Part shown: positions 17,617-25,686 of the stretch, one piece after another
How the letters are laid out: each line of letters begins with the position of its first letter
Numbering within the stretch: the stretch's first letter is position 1
Assembly: GCA_938073905.1 (NCBI GenBank)
Contig: CALJEN010000009.1
Location: forward strand, 62,001-126,000
Reading direction: 5' to 3'
From: an uncultured Sulfolobales archaeon
GTDB taxonomy: Archaea; Thermoproteota; Thermoprotei_A; Sulfolobales; NBVN01
Length of the DNA stretch: 64,000 bases
Notes under the pieces: model-generated
Database searches by the model: none
Seen by the model: the letters and a program-made list of their open reading frames with translations, nothing else
What the model was told of the DNA's origin: nothing
Position numbers and translations under genes: made by a program

Positions 17617-18825
17617 ATGTCGAGAGAAGTCTCCCTAATGCTCATGGCGTCTCTGGTCGCCGTCGAGCTGCTCGTCTACTACCTCTCCAAGACCTCCCAG
17701 AGCTTCAGGGAGAGGCTGACCAGGCTCGGCCTGACTTCCCAGCCCGGTGTCCTGCTGCTAGACGTGGGTGGGAGAGTCGGTCCCCGAGCTGTCGGCAAGT
17801 CCGTGAGGTACCCCCTCCTAGCGCTCTCCCTCGGGAGCCTCGCTCTCTCCGCCTACCTCTTCTACAGCATCCTTCTCGGCTACGTGGCGGAGCTTCTCGC
17901 CTCGCTGAGCAGGGGTGTCGAGGCGCCCCAGTCCCCCCTCGTGCCGATCGTCCCAGGCATAACCCTGAGTCTGGACATCCTCCCACCACTCCTCGTAGCC
18001 ATAGGCATCGGGCTGGTGGTCCACGAGGCATCCCACATGCTGGCGGCGGTCGCGAACGGCGTCCCGGTTGAGAGCTGGGGCGTGGGCCTCGCGCTGATAT
18101 TCCCTGTAGCTTACGTGAGGACGAGCGAGGAGGTCTTCTCCAGGTCCGGGCTCTTCGTCAAGGCGTCGGTGCTGGGCGCCGGGGTCGCGGCCAACCTGGT
18201 CCTGGGGCTGCTTTCGCTCTCCCTCGTGGGGGCGGTGGCCCAACCCCTCTCGACGTACCTGGAGGGCCCGCACGTTCTGATAGTGGGGGTAGACCAGGAC
18301 ATGCCGGCCGGCCGCTCGGGTCTGAGGTGGCCAGCGGTGCTCGAGCAGATCAACGGCACCGCGATAGACTCTCTGGAGAGGCTCAGGAGCGTCCTGAACG
18401 CCAGCCTGGACGGGGCAGCGGTCTTCAGGTTCAGGGTTAGACCCCTGGTAGGCACCGGGCTCTGCGGCTACTACACGTCCTCGGAGGACGTCGAGGAGTA
18501 CCTGGTCGTCAGGACCGCGGAGGACGCCGAGAGGTACGGCTACAGGGTCGGGATATCCGTCGCACCGGCAGCCTACGTCTTCTCGAGCAGGACTCCCCCC
18601 TACATGCTGTACGCCAGCTGCCAGCTCCAACTGCTTTACATAGTAAACGTGTCTCTGGCAGTGGTGAACTCGGCCCCCCTGCTGGTGACGGACGGAGGCA
18701 GGCTCCTCTCGGAGCTCCTCAAGAGGGTCCGGGCGCAGAGGCTAGACGGTGCGATTCAGTGGACCACGCTGGCGCTGACGGCCCTCGTGGTGGCTCTGGG
18801 GCTAGTCCAGGCGCTCTCGAGGTAA
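17617..18825 (+). CDS. M50 site-2-type intramembrane metalloprotease with PDZ domain
   Basis: A 402-residue membrane protein with the zinc motif HEASH at about residues 135-139 inside a membrane segment and the second metal-ligand motif NSAPLLVTDGGR near 351. Between them lies an extracytoplasmic PDZ-like domain (VDQDMPAGRSGLRWPAVLEQING). Family members cut membrane-bound substrates within the bilayer, often to free a transcription regulator. ATG start with a preceding GGGAGG. It converges, four bases apart, with a gene for a membrane-anchored winged-helix protein that could be a substrate. Confidence 0.93.
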   Translation: MSREVSLMLMASLVAVELLVYYLSKTSQSFRERLTRLGLTSQPGVLLLDVGGRVGPRAVGKSVRYPLLALSLGSLALSAYLFYSILLGYVAELLASLSRGVEAPQSPLVPIVPGITLSLDILPPLLVAIGIGLVVHEASHMLAAVANGVPVESWGVGLALIFPVAYVRTSEEVFSRSGLFVKASVLGAGVAANLVLGLLSLSLVGAVAQPLSTYLEGPHVLIVGVDQDMPAGRSGLRWPAVLEQINGTAIDSLERLRSVLNASLDGAAVFRFRVRPLVGTGLCGYYTSSEDVEEYLVVRTAEDAERYGYRVGISVAPAAYVFSSRTPPYMLYASCQLQLLYIVNVSLAVVNSAPLLVTDGGRLLSELLKRVRAQRLDGAIQWTTLALTALVVALGLVQALSR

Positions 18826-18829
18826 ACCC

Positions 18830-19618
18830 CTAGCTCCGCTCCTTCAGCCTGTAGTAGACCCTGCCCTCCCTCTTCACCTGCTCGACGTACCCCATGGATA
18901 CCAGCCTCTTCACCCTCCTGTAGAAGGTAGCCTTGGACATGTCGGTAGCGGCTATCAGCTCCTGGGGGGTCTTCGGTCCCGACTTCAGGGCCTCGATTAT
19001 GGCTCTGTCCCTCTCGTCCATAGCCTCGATCTCCCTGGCTCTCCTCCACCTGGAGAGCAGCGCGTACCCCACCACCGCTCCCGCGGCTGCTCCCGCCGCA
19101 GCGCCCACCCAGACCCAGCCGACCCTCCCGGTGTCCTCAGCTCCGGCATCCACTAGGACGTAGGCGAGCCTCGCGTAGCCCTCCGGGAACTCGAGCTCGT
19201 AGTAGTTTCCGGACTTCCGGAAGCGCGTCAGGTTCGAGACCTCCACGATCGCGGCGCTGAGCGGCAGGTAGACCACCAGGGCTCTGTAGGGGTTGTAGAA
19301 CGACGCTGCGAGCACCCCTCCCTCCTGCTCGAAGAGCTCGGTGAGGTAGGTCACGGTGACGTTGAGGGGCGGGTCGAGGACCAGGACTTCTACGTGGCCG
19401 TCGCGGTAGCCAGCGTAGGCTCCTCTGGTGACGTTCGCTATGGCCAGGAGGTTGCCGATGACCGGGAGCTCTGTGTGCTCGGACGTCGCGTAGAAGCTCA
19501 CCGAGACTACGGCTAGGGAGCCCTGGGCGTAGCATACCGCAGTAGCCGCTACGCTAAGACCCGGGACTAGCCCGGTGGAGAGCAGGACGAGCACCGAGTA
19601 CAGAGCCGCGGCTTCCAA
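18830..19618 (-). CDS. Membrane-anchored winged-helix transcription regulator
   Basis: The 262-residue protein has an N-terminal signal-like hydrophobic segment (about 6-25) and an exported domain of about 140 residues rich in beta-prone sequence. One membrane helix of Ala/Gly/Val follows near 170-193, then RWRRARE. The cytoplasmic C-terminus is a winged helix (DRAIIEALKSGPKTPQELIAA to YYRLKERS). This is a one-piece sensor in which the outside domain could control a DNA-binding domain held at the membrane. The TTG start follows a TATA-like TTTTTTAGG at about 19647-19655. The pairing with the M50 protease is positional. Confidence 0.8.
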   Translation of the reverse strand: MEAAALYSVLVLLSTGLVPGLSVAATAVCYAQGSLAVVSVSFYATSEHTELPVIGNLLAIANVTRGAYAGYRDGHVEVLVLDPPLNVTVTYLTELFEQEGGVLAASFYNPYRALVVYLPLSAAIVEVSNLTRFRKSGNYYELEFPEGYARLAYVLVDAGAEDTGRVGWVWVGAAAGAAAGAVVGYALLSRWRRAREIEAMDERDRAIIEALKSGPKTPQELIAATDMSKATFYRRVKRLVSMGYVEQVKREGRVYYRLKERS

Positions 19619-19690
19619 GCGGACCCCGAGGGCACAGCTCAGGGTTTACCTAAAAAATTGCTTGAGCAGACGGACCGGTTCCGCGAGGGC

Positions 19691-20038
19691 TCAGCAGATC
19701 TTCGAGCCAGGCGGTGCGGGCTCCGAGAGCGTCACGAGGACCGGCTTGGACTCCCCTTCGCACGTTGCCAGTATCATCCCCTGCGAAGCGTGGCCAGCGA
19801 TCCTCTTCGGCTTGAGGTTGGCCACCACCACGACGTACTTGCCCACGAGCTCCTCGGGCTTGTACCACTCGGCTATCCCGGCTACGACCTCCCTCTCCCC
19901 TCCCGCTGTCCCCAGGTCGACCGTCAGCTTCAACAGCTTCTTGGTGCCGGGGATCCTCTCGGCCCTCCTGACCACGCCGACTCTCAGGTCGACCCTCGAG
20001 AACTCCTCGAAAGTTACCTCCGCACTGCTCCCGCTCAC
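19691..20038 (-). CDS. tRNA-binding domain protein (MetRS beta/C-terminal-domain-like)
   Basis: This is a stand-alone OB-fold tRNA-binding domain of 115 residues. The pattern FSRVDLRVGVV, then KKLLKLTVDLG, GIAEWYKPEELVGKYVVVVANLKP and SQGMILAT is that of the MetRS beta chain and Trbp111. In archaea it acts with a MetRS lacking its own C-terminal domain. I place the start at the GTG overlapping the M42 stop (20036-20038), which gives the expected N-terminus and coupled translation. An upstream start would add 11 residues inside the M42 gene. Confidence 0.88.
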   Translation of the reverse strand: MSGSSAEVTFEEFSRVDLRVGVVRRAERIPGTKKLLKLTVDLGTAGGEREVVAGIAEWYKPEELVGKYVVVVANLKPKRIAGHASQGMILATCEGESKPVLVTLSEPAPPGSKIC

Positions 20039-21144
20039 TTGACGACCCTCCTCGATATCGACAGGGCCCACTCCGACGTTATCTTGGAGGAGAACAGGGC
20101 CGTCAGCTTCGAGGCGTTGACGAGGTCTACCAGGTGCACTACCTCGACGGGAGAGTGTATGTACCTGGACGGTATCGATACGGTCGCGGCCGGCACCCCC
20201 TCCTTGTTCAGAGCGATTATGGAGGCGTCCGTGGTACCGCCCGGAGCCACCTCGACCTGGTGCGGTATGTCGTACTGCCTGGCTATCTCTATCAGCTTGT
20301 CCCTAACGGCCGGGTGGGCTATGAGCCCGCTGGCCGCCCTGCCGTCGACCACCTTGATGGCCGGCCCCTTCCCGAGCTGGGTTATCCACTCCTGCTCGGG
20401 GACTCCCGCTACGTCGCTCGCTACCGTGACGTCCAGGGCTATCGCTACGTCCGGGGCTATGGCGTAGGCGGCTACCCTAGCGCCCTTGAGCCCCACCTCC
20501 TCCTGCACCGTGGCGACGGCGTAGACGTCCACCTCGTTCCCCTCGATGGCCTTGAAGCCCTCCACGAGAGCCACGACACCGACCCTGTCGTCGAGCGCCT
20601 TCCCGGTCACCACCTCCGAGCCGCCGAGGGCTGCGAGGTCCCTCTCGAACACCGCTATGGAGCCGACCGCCAAGCCGAGCTTCTCCGCCTCCTCCCTGCT
20701 CGAGACGCCCACGTCGATGTACATGTCCTTGATCTCCGGGACCTGCTTGAGCTCCTCGGGCTTCATTATGTGCGGAGGCTTGCTCCCTATGACCCCCCTA
20801 ACGACTCTCCCGCCCTGGGTCTTGATCAGTACCCTCTGGCCCGGCAGGACCCTCTCGGACACTCCCCCGATGGGCTGGAACCTCACGAACCCCCTCTGGT
20901 CTATGTGGCTCACTATCAGTCCTATCTCGTCCATGTGGCCCGCGAGCATGAGCTTTCCGCTCCCCCTGGAGCCCCTCTTGACCGCTATCACGTTACCGAG
21001 GGCGTCTATCCAGAGGGAGTCCGCGTAGGGCTTCAGTTCCTCGACGACCGCGTCCCGGACGGAGTCCTCGAAGCCTGAGGGGCCCACGGTCTCCGAGAGC
21101 TTCTTGAGCAGCTGGAAGACCCCCTCCTTAGTTATCTCGTACAT
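20035..21144 (-). CDS. M42-family aminopeptidase (TET-like)
   Basis: The 369-residue metallopeptidase has the M42 ligands in order: MLAGHMDEIGLIV near residue 66, KALDDRVGV near 180, the catalytic glutamates in TVQEEVGLKGA near 210, and ALDVT, with the last His in YIHSPVEVVHL. Members form large tetrahedral particles that trim peptides released by the proteasome. The ATG start lies a short distance behind an AT stretch near 21170-21180 shared with the divergent gene. The tRNA-binding-domain gene overlaps its stop codon. Confidence 0.93.
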   Translation of the reverse strand: MYEITKEGVFQLLKKLSETVGPSGFEDSVRDAVVEELKPYADSLWIDALGNVIAVKRGSRGSGKLMLAGHMDEIGLIVSHIDQRGFVRFQPIGGVSERVLPGQRVLIKTQGGRVVRGVIGSKPPHIMKPEELKQVPEIKDMYIDVGVSSREEAEKLGLAVGSIAVFERDLAALGGSEVVTGKALDDRVGVVALVEGFKAIEGNEVDVYAVATVQEEVGLKGARVAAYAIAPDVAIALDVTVASDVAGVPEQEWITQLGKGPAIKVVDGRAASGLIAHPAVRDKLIEIARQYDIPHQVEVAPGGTTDASIIALNKEGVPAATVSIPSRYIHSPVEVVHLVDLVNASKLTALFSSKITSEWALSISRRVVK

Positions 21145-21198
21145 GGTCTGGCCCCGCTAGCTGGGGGCCCTTGGATTAAAAAGTTGCCGCCAGGTCGG

Positions 21199-22080
21199 GT
21201 GGGATGTGCGCTGCGCGGGGGCATCGAGGTAGTCCCGATAGCCTTCGACAGCATGGGGGTGAGGTCTATGGCCACCCTGGTGGAGACTCGGGACGCTAGG
21301 ATACTCCTCGACCCCTCCGCTGCCCTGGCTCCAGTTAGGTTCGGCCTGCCGCCGCACAGGCTGGAGCTGGAGGCCCTGGAGGACTCGATCTCTAGGATAG
21401 AGTCCGAGCTGGAGGACGCGGACATCGTGGTGGTCACCCACTACCACTACGACCACCACGACCCGGGGTTCAAGATCTCCGCGGAGAAGTACTCCTCCAA
21501 GCTCGTGCTGGTCAAGGACCCCCTGAGGAACATCAACGTGTCTCAGAGGATCAGAGCATCGAGGTTCCTGAAGGTGCTGAAGGCTGCCGAGGCCAGAGTC
21601 CGGGTAGCGGACGGGCAGAGATTCCTGGTCGGGAAGACCGAGATAGCTTTCTCGGAGCCCGTTCCCCACGGGAACACCACCAAGCTGGGGTACGTCCTCA
21701 TGCTCAGGATCGGGGAGGGTGGAGACTCTGTCGCCTACTCTTCGGACGTCGAGGGACCTCTGGAGGGTAGGGTCGTCGACTTCATGTGCGGCTCCAGGAT
21801 AGCCATAGTCGACGGTCCCCCCACCTACCTAGTAGGGAGGGCCTACACTAGCGAGGACGTGGCCAGAGCCGCCGGGAACCTGGCCAGGCTGTCGGAGTGC
21901 GTCGAAGTCCTCGTGGTCGACCACCACCTGATGAGAGACCTGAACTACCCGGTGTTCCTGGAGAGGGTCTCGGAGCTCTCCGGGAGGAGGCCCATCTCGG
22001 CGGCCGAGCTCCTGGGTCGAGAGCCGAGCCTCCTCGAGGCCAGGCGGAGGGAGCTCTACGGAGCAGCCAGTGAGGAGTAG
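21199..22080 (+). CDS. UPF0282-family metallo-beta-lactamase-fold protein
   Basis: The protein matches the archaeal UPF0282 family, which has the metallo-beta-lactamase fold: VVPIAFDSMGVRSMATLVE near the N-terminus, the metal motif THYHYDHHDP near residue 80, and VDHHLMRDLNY near the C-terminus. The substrate is unknown. I choose the GTG at 21199 because a TATA-like ATTAAAAAG (21173-21181) would start the message at about 21200. A TTG at 21184 is in frame but would lie upstream of that. The protein is then 293 residues. Confidence 0.85.
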   Translation: MGCALRGGIEVVPIAFDSMGVRSMATLVETRDARILLDPSAALAPVRFGLPPHRLELEALEDSISRIESELEDADIVVVTHYHYDHHDPGFKISAEKYSSKLVLVKDPLRNINVSQRIRASRFLKVLKAAEARVRVADGQRFLVGKTEIAFSEPVPHGNTTKLGYVLMLRIGEGGDSVAYSSDVEGPLEGRVVDFMCGSRIAIVDGPPTYLVGRAYTSEDVARAAGNLARLSECVEVLVVDHHLMRDLNYPVFLERVSELSGRRPISAAELLGREPSLLEARRRELYGAASEE

Positions 22081-22111
22081 AGGCCTAGCCGCGGTCGCCG
22101 GGCTTGCGCGC

Positions 22112-22165
22112 GGTCAGAAACACGAGCCCACATCAGCCCTCAGACGGCAGTTTGTCTCCATCCAA
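22112..22165 (-). ncRNA. C/D box guide RNA candidate
   Basis: On the minus strand a TATA box (GCTTATAACC, 22183-22192) would start a transcript at about 22163. That transcript begins with a box C-like GGATGGA (22157-22163), then a 12-13-base spacer, box D' CTGA (22140-22143), three bases, box C' TGATG (22131-22135), a second spacer of about 12 bases, and box D CTGA (22114-22117). These spacings are those of archaeal methylation-guide sRNAs. Boxes D and D' are perfect; box C is weak. The two spacers would pair with targets reading ACGGCAGTTTGTC and AAACACGAGCCC. I could not locate the rRNA or tRNA targets. Confidence 0.55.
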
Positions 22166-22252
22166 GAGGCTCTGCTCTCCGAGGTTATAAGCTGCGCAGG
22201 ACGTCCCGCAGATCTGGAGCGGTCCGGGGCGGTGCCGTAGCCTCGGGGACAC

Positions 22253-23425
22253 CTAGCAGCTCCGCTTCTTGACCAGCTTGGCTATGAAGTAGCCCGGGGT
22301 ATCGTGCTCGTGAGGATGGAAGCGGGCGAAGAGCTCCCGGTACTGTCCGTGCACCCCCCTAGAGGCCCTGTCCGCCCGGACCTCGCCGACCTCCAGGCAC
22401 CTATCCTCCTCCAGCATCCTCTCGATGACCTCCTCGTTCTCCTCTACGGTCACGGTGCACGTAGAGTAGACCACGGTTCCCCCCGGCTTCACCATCCTGG
22501 AGGCCGCTCTCAGGAACTGGAGCTGGTAGTTCATCAGCGCCAGGACGTCTCCGTAGCTCTTGCGGTCCTCCAGCTTGGGCCTCACCCCGAGGGCGGAGCA
22601 CGGGGGGTCTACTATGACCTTGTCTGGCCTCAGCCACGGGAAGTCCTCGTCCGCGTACCTAGAGTCGGCGACCCAGGCCTCCACGGAGGGCAGGTGGCCC
22701 AGCCTGGAGAGCTCCTCCCTCATCCTCTCGACCTTCCCCCTGGACCTGTCGAAGGCTATGACCCTGGCTCCGCCGCCCGAGAGCTCGACGACGTGGCCCG
22801 TCTTTCCCCCGGGCGCCGCGCAGAGGTCCACCACCAGCTCACCGGGCGCGGGCTCTAGCTGCCTGGCTACGTACATGGCCGGCAGGCTCTGCGGGTACAC
22901 GAGGCCCTCGGCGAACTCCGGCAGCTCCCTCACCCTCACCGTCCTGTAGAGAGACCTGAAGACCTCGACCACGAGCCCCCGGCGGCTCCCGATGACCTCG
23001 CGGCAGTCCCTCGCCGCGACTCCCTCTCCCACCGGCAGCCCCGACCTGGTGACCACGGTCACCTCGTCACCCCTCCTGACGTCGCCGGGACACTTCACGA
23101 CTCCGGGAGCGTAGAGGTTCGCTCCGAGGGCTACGGACTCCGCGGCCTCCTTGGACGCCACGACCACCTTGTCGCCGCGATCCACCCTGAAGGGTCCCTC
23201 CACTCTGAAGTACACGGCCTCGGGCAGCACCTCGTCCCGGTGGGCCTCCACCCCCCTCTCGGCCAGCCTGTCCAGCAGGACTCCGGGCTCCACCCTGAGG
23301 GTGTTTACCCTGACGTACAACCTCCTGCCGGGAGACCCGACGCTTTCGATGAAGAGACCGAGGCTCTGTCCGTAAACCCTCCGCAGCGCGTCCAGCAGCC
23401 GCGTGTCGTAGTCGAGGTTTCTCAT
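22253..23425 (-). CDS. tRNA/rRNA (cytosine-5)-methyltransferase with PUA domain (NSUN family)
   Basis: A 390-residue RNA m5C methyltransferase. The N-terminal half contains a PUA-like domain (GDKVVVASKEAAESVALGAN, then VVKCPGDVRRGDEVTVV). The catalytic half has the SAM motif VVDLCAAPGGKTGH near residue 205, IVDPPCSALG near 276 and the nucleophile motif VYSTCTVTVEENE near 332. A PUA insertion is typical of archaeal relatives of NSUN6, so a tRNA acceptor-stem substrate is possible but inferred. ATG start; a TATA-like TTATAATAATG lies upstream near 23464-23474. Confidence 0.9.
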   Translation of the reverse strand: MRNLDYDTRLLDALRRVYGQSLGLFIESVGSPGRRLYVRVNTLRVEPGVLLDRLAERGVEAHRDEVLPEAVYFRVEGPFRVDRGDKVVVASKEAAESVALGANLYAPGVVKCPGDVRRGDEVTVVTRSGLPVGEGVAARDCREVIGSRRGLVVEVFRSLYRTVRVRELPEFAEGLVYPQSLPAMYVARQLEPAPGELVVDLCAAPGGKTGHVVELSGGGARVIAFDRSRGKVERMREELSRLGHLPSVEAWVADSRYADEDFPWLRPDKVIVDPPCSALGVRPKLEDRKSYGDVLALMNYQLQFLRAASRMVKPGGTVVYSTCTVTVEENEEVIERMLEEDRCLEVGEVRADRASRGVHGQYRELFARFHPHEHDTPGYFIAKLVKKRSC

Positions 23426-23502
23426 ACCTCACCTCTACTGCGAAACCGTTGTCGCGTAGTTAACATTATTATAACTGCGCGTTCCACCTCGACGGCCTCC
23501 GG

Positions 23503-23539
23503 GGAGCGGCGGGCGCCTCGCAGTGCGCCCGCTCGCTCC
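23503..23539 (+). ncRNA. Strong intergenic hairpin, possible small RNA
   Basis: The arms at 23503-23516 and 23525-23539 pair over 14 base pairs with a single bulged T and an eight-base loop. A TATA-like ATTATTATAAC at 23464-23474 lies about 30 bases upstream on the plus strand, so a plus-strand transcript could start at the hairpin. No open frame covers it convincingly. It could also be a regulatory structure for the divergent methyltransferase promoter. Confidence 0.35.
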
Positions 23540-23606
23540 GCACCACACCGGACACGCCGGCGGCCTTCGCGATACCGTGTAGCGCTAGGAAGTAGCACAT
23601 AAAGTC

Positions 23607-23633
23607 AGCTATCTAGGAACTGCCGATATACCC
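23607..23633 (+). repeat. 27-base intergenic motif, copy 1
   Basis: This segment matches 53751-53777 at 24 of 27 positions (differences at motif positions 7, 18 and 20). Both copies are intergenic, on the same strand, and lie upstream of a gene. The conserved core includes AGGAACTGC and a TATACCC end. Its role is unknown. Confidence 0.6.
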
Positions 23634-23712
23634 GCATTCCCCATGGAGAACTCGCGCGGTTTCTTGAATTCTTTATAATCTGCCTCGGGAACGTAGGTAT
23701 GGGCGCGGGCGT

Positions 23713-24036
23713 ATGAGCGGCGAGGTGCGTATGGTGATCAAGACTCAGGACGGCAGGTACGATGCCCTTCTGACCGTAGTCCTGGGAGGTAGGAGGTACT
23801 ACATGATAGTGAGCGGCTTGACCAGGACCCCCAAGGTGGTCAGGGTCCAGGAGTCGGGAGACCTGGTCAGGCTGGAGCTTCTGGACCACTTCGAGCGCGG
23901 CTTCCTCACGTGCGTGCTGGAGCGCAGGCGCTTCGACGAGGAGTTCGCCAACTTCAGGTGCGCTCCCGGGAGCGCCTGGATCGTGAGCGAGGAGACCCTG
24001 CTGAGGCACAGACAGCGCTCCGAGGCCTCCACCTAG
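23713..24036 (+). CDS. Uncharacterised 107-residue protein
   Basis: I do not recognise the family. The sequence starts SGEVRMVIKTQDGRYDALLTVVLGGRRYYMIVSGL, an alternation of strands suggesting a small beta-rich domain, and ends with a helix-prone basic stretch (TLLRHRQRSEAST). Two cysteines (FLTCVLE, NFRCAPG) are not arranged as a metal site. The ATG follows a TATA box (CTTTATAATC near 23671-23680) by about 35 bases. It lies 12 bases upstream of the GTPase and is probably co-transcribed with it. Confidence 0.75.
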   Translation: MSGEVRMVIKTQDGRYDALLTVVLGGRRYYMIVSGLTRTPKVVRVQESGDLVRLELLDHFERGFLTCVLERRRFDEEFANFRCAPGSAWIVSEETLLRHRQRSEAST

Positions 24037-24047
24037 GCCAAGCGCCC

Positions 24048-24875
24048 ATGAGGTTCGCCAGCTGGAGGCTCGTCGGGGAGCTTCTGAGGCTGTCCGACGT
24101 AGTCCTCGAGCTCACGGACTCTAGAGACCCCCTGAACACGAGGAGCGCGAAGCTCGAGAGGATGGCATCTAGAGCCGGGAAGCCACTCGTGGTAGTGATG
24201 AACAAGGCAGACCTGGTGCCCCAGAGCGTATGCGAGGAGTGGAGGGAGTTCTTCAAGAGCAGGCTCGGCCTCGAGGCCGTATACGTATCGGCTCGCGAGA
24301 GGCTCGGGACGAGGATCCTGAGGAAGACCGTCGAGAGGGTGGCTCGGGAATCCGGGGCGAGCGGGGAGAGGGTGGTCGTATCCGTCTTCGGCCTGCCCAA
24401 GGTCGGGAAGTCGACTCTCGTGAACACGCTCAAGGGGAGGCACTCGGTCCCGACCTCCCCCTATCCTGGGTCTCCCGGCTACACCGTCAAGGCCAGGCTC
24501 CTCAGGATAGGCGGGAGACTGTACATGATAGATACCCCGGGCATAGTGCCGCCCGAGGGGGGAGACGTGGAGGCCGTCATAAGGTCGAGACCCGTGGACG
24601 AGCTCCCCAACCCGGAGAGGGTGGCGGTGGACCTGATCCGGAAGGTCTTGAGGTACAACGGGAGGGCCTTCCTCGACGCGTACGGGCTCGAGGCGGAGGA
24701 CCCCGGTGAGATAATCGCCGGAGTGGCTAGGCTCAGGGGATGGGTTAGAGGGGGTGAGCCGAACGTGTACGAGGCGTCGAAGGCTATAATAAGGGACTAC
24801 CTAGACGGCAAGATAGTGTACTACTACAGCCCTCCCGCGGATCCCGGTGCCCCGCTCGGGGGAAGGCGGTCCTAG
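24048..24875 (+). CDS. Circularly permuted GTPase (YlqF/YawG-type)
   Basis: The 275-residue protein has the G motifs in permuted order: G4 MNKADL near residue 50, then the P-loop GLPKVGKST near 114-122, the switch region PGYTVKARLL and G3 IDTPGIVPPEG near 161. The N-terminus has LRLSDVVLELTDSRDPL, typical of the MMR1/HSR1 group. Related proteins assist large-subunit ribosome assembly. I use the ATG at 24048, 12 bases after the previous stop; the open frame extends further upstream only inside that gene. It overlaps convergently with rpiA by four bases. Confidence 0.9.
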   Translation: MRFASWRLVGELLRLSDVVLELTDSRDPLNTRSAKLERMASRAGKPLVVVMNKADLVPQSVCEEWREFFKSRLGLEAVYVSARERLGTRILRKTVERVARESGASGERVVVSVFGLPKVGKSTLVNTLKGRHSVPTSPYPGSPGYTVKARLLRIGGRLYMIDTPGIVPPEGGDVEAVIRSRPVDELPNPERVAVDLIRKVLRYNGRAFLDAYGLEAEDPGEIIAGVARLRGWVRGGEPNVYEASKAIIRDYLDGKIVYYYSPPADPGAPLGGRRS

Positions 24876-25591
24876 GAGCCTGGGCTCGCCCGCTCCTCCC
24901 GCGGTCTCCTGTAGGTGACCACCTCAACCCTGCCGTCGCTCCTGCCTATCACCAGCACGTCCGCATACCCTATGAAGATCCCGTGACCGATCACCCCGGG
25001 CAGCCTCTCGAGGAAGCCGGCCACGCGCTCCAGCTCCATGTGCTCCGGAGGCTCCACGTCGATTACGGCTCCTCCGAGGTCTGTGATCACCGGCAGCCTC
25101 TTGCCCTGGGGGACTCTGAGGCGGCACCCGAAGCCCGCGTCCTCCAGCCTCCTCTTCACTATGCTCACCGCCTGGGGAACGACCTCGACCGGTATAGGTC
25201 TGCCGTGCGGAACCCTCGGGAACACCTTCAGCTCGTCTACTATGAACACCCTCAGGTCGGACGCGGACGCCAGCACCTTCTCCATGGTCATGGCCCCCCC
25301 TCCCCCCTTGATCATCCTCCCCAGCGGGTCGACCTCGTCGGCAGAGTCTATGTAGATGTCCAGGCGCTCGACGGTCACCGGGTCGACGGGGCTCAGTCCG
25401 AGGGACTTGGCAGCCAGCGCGGTGTCTATGGACGAGGCGACGAGGGTCTTGTCGGTCAGCTTGTCGTAGACGGTCTTCAGGAACACCTCGACGGTGGACC
25501 CGGTGCCCAGACCCACGACCCTGGCGGCATCGAGGTACTCCGCGACCCTCATAGCGGCGGCCCTCCTAGCGGCCTCCAGGGCTTCGCTCAC
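24872..25591 (-). CDS. rpiA: Ribose-5-phosphate isomerase A
   Basis: It interconverts ribose 5-phosphate and ribulose 5-phosphate. The 239-residue protein shows the phosphate-binding VVGLGTGSTVEVFL near residues 24-37, DSADEVDPLGRMIKGGGGAMTMEKV near 87-111 with the active-site acids, and VDELKVFPRV with the conserved Lys. Crenarchaea usually make ribose phosphate by the ribulose monophosphate route, so RpiA is the step that supplies PRPP. GTG start, divergent from the HTH regulator gene. Confidence 0.95.
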   Translation of the reverse strand: MSEALEAARRAAAMRVAEYLDAARVVGLGTGSTVEVFLKTVYDKLTDKTLVASSIDTALAAKSLGLSPVDPVTVERLDIYIDSADEVDPLGRMIKGGGGAMTMEKVLASASDLRVFIVDELKVFPRVPHGRPIPVEVVPQAVSIVKRRLEDAGFGCRLRVPQGKRLPVITDLGGAVIDVEPPEHMELERVAGFLERLPGVIGHGIFIGYADVLVIGRSDGRVEVVTYRRPREERASPGS

Positions 25592-25648
25592 GCGCTCCCC
25601 CGCGCTCGGAGTCCTCTAGCGAATAAATCCAGGGGCGGGACAGGATAA

Positions 25649-25658
25649 CACGTTTATA
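25649..25658 (+). promoter_or_regulatory. TATA box of the HTH regulator gene
   Basis: The element CGTTTATAAC lies about 33 bases before the GTG start at 25687, between the divergent rpiA and regulator genes, and supports a nearly leaderless message. Confidence 0.5.
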
Positions 25659-25686
25659 ACCTCATAAGAATAGCACTCGGGTAGGC

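Noticed and set aside
23910-24047. N-terminal extension of the permuted GTPase
   Set aside because: The extension lies inside the upstream gene in another frame; the ATG at 24048 gives the family's N-terminus and normal gene spacing.
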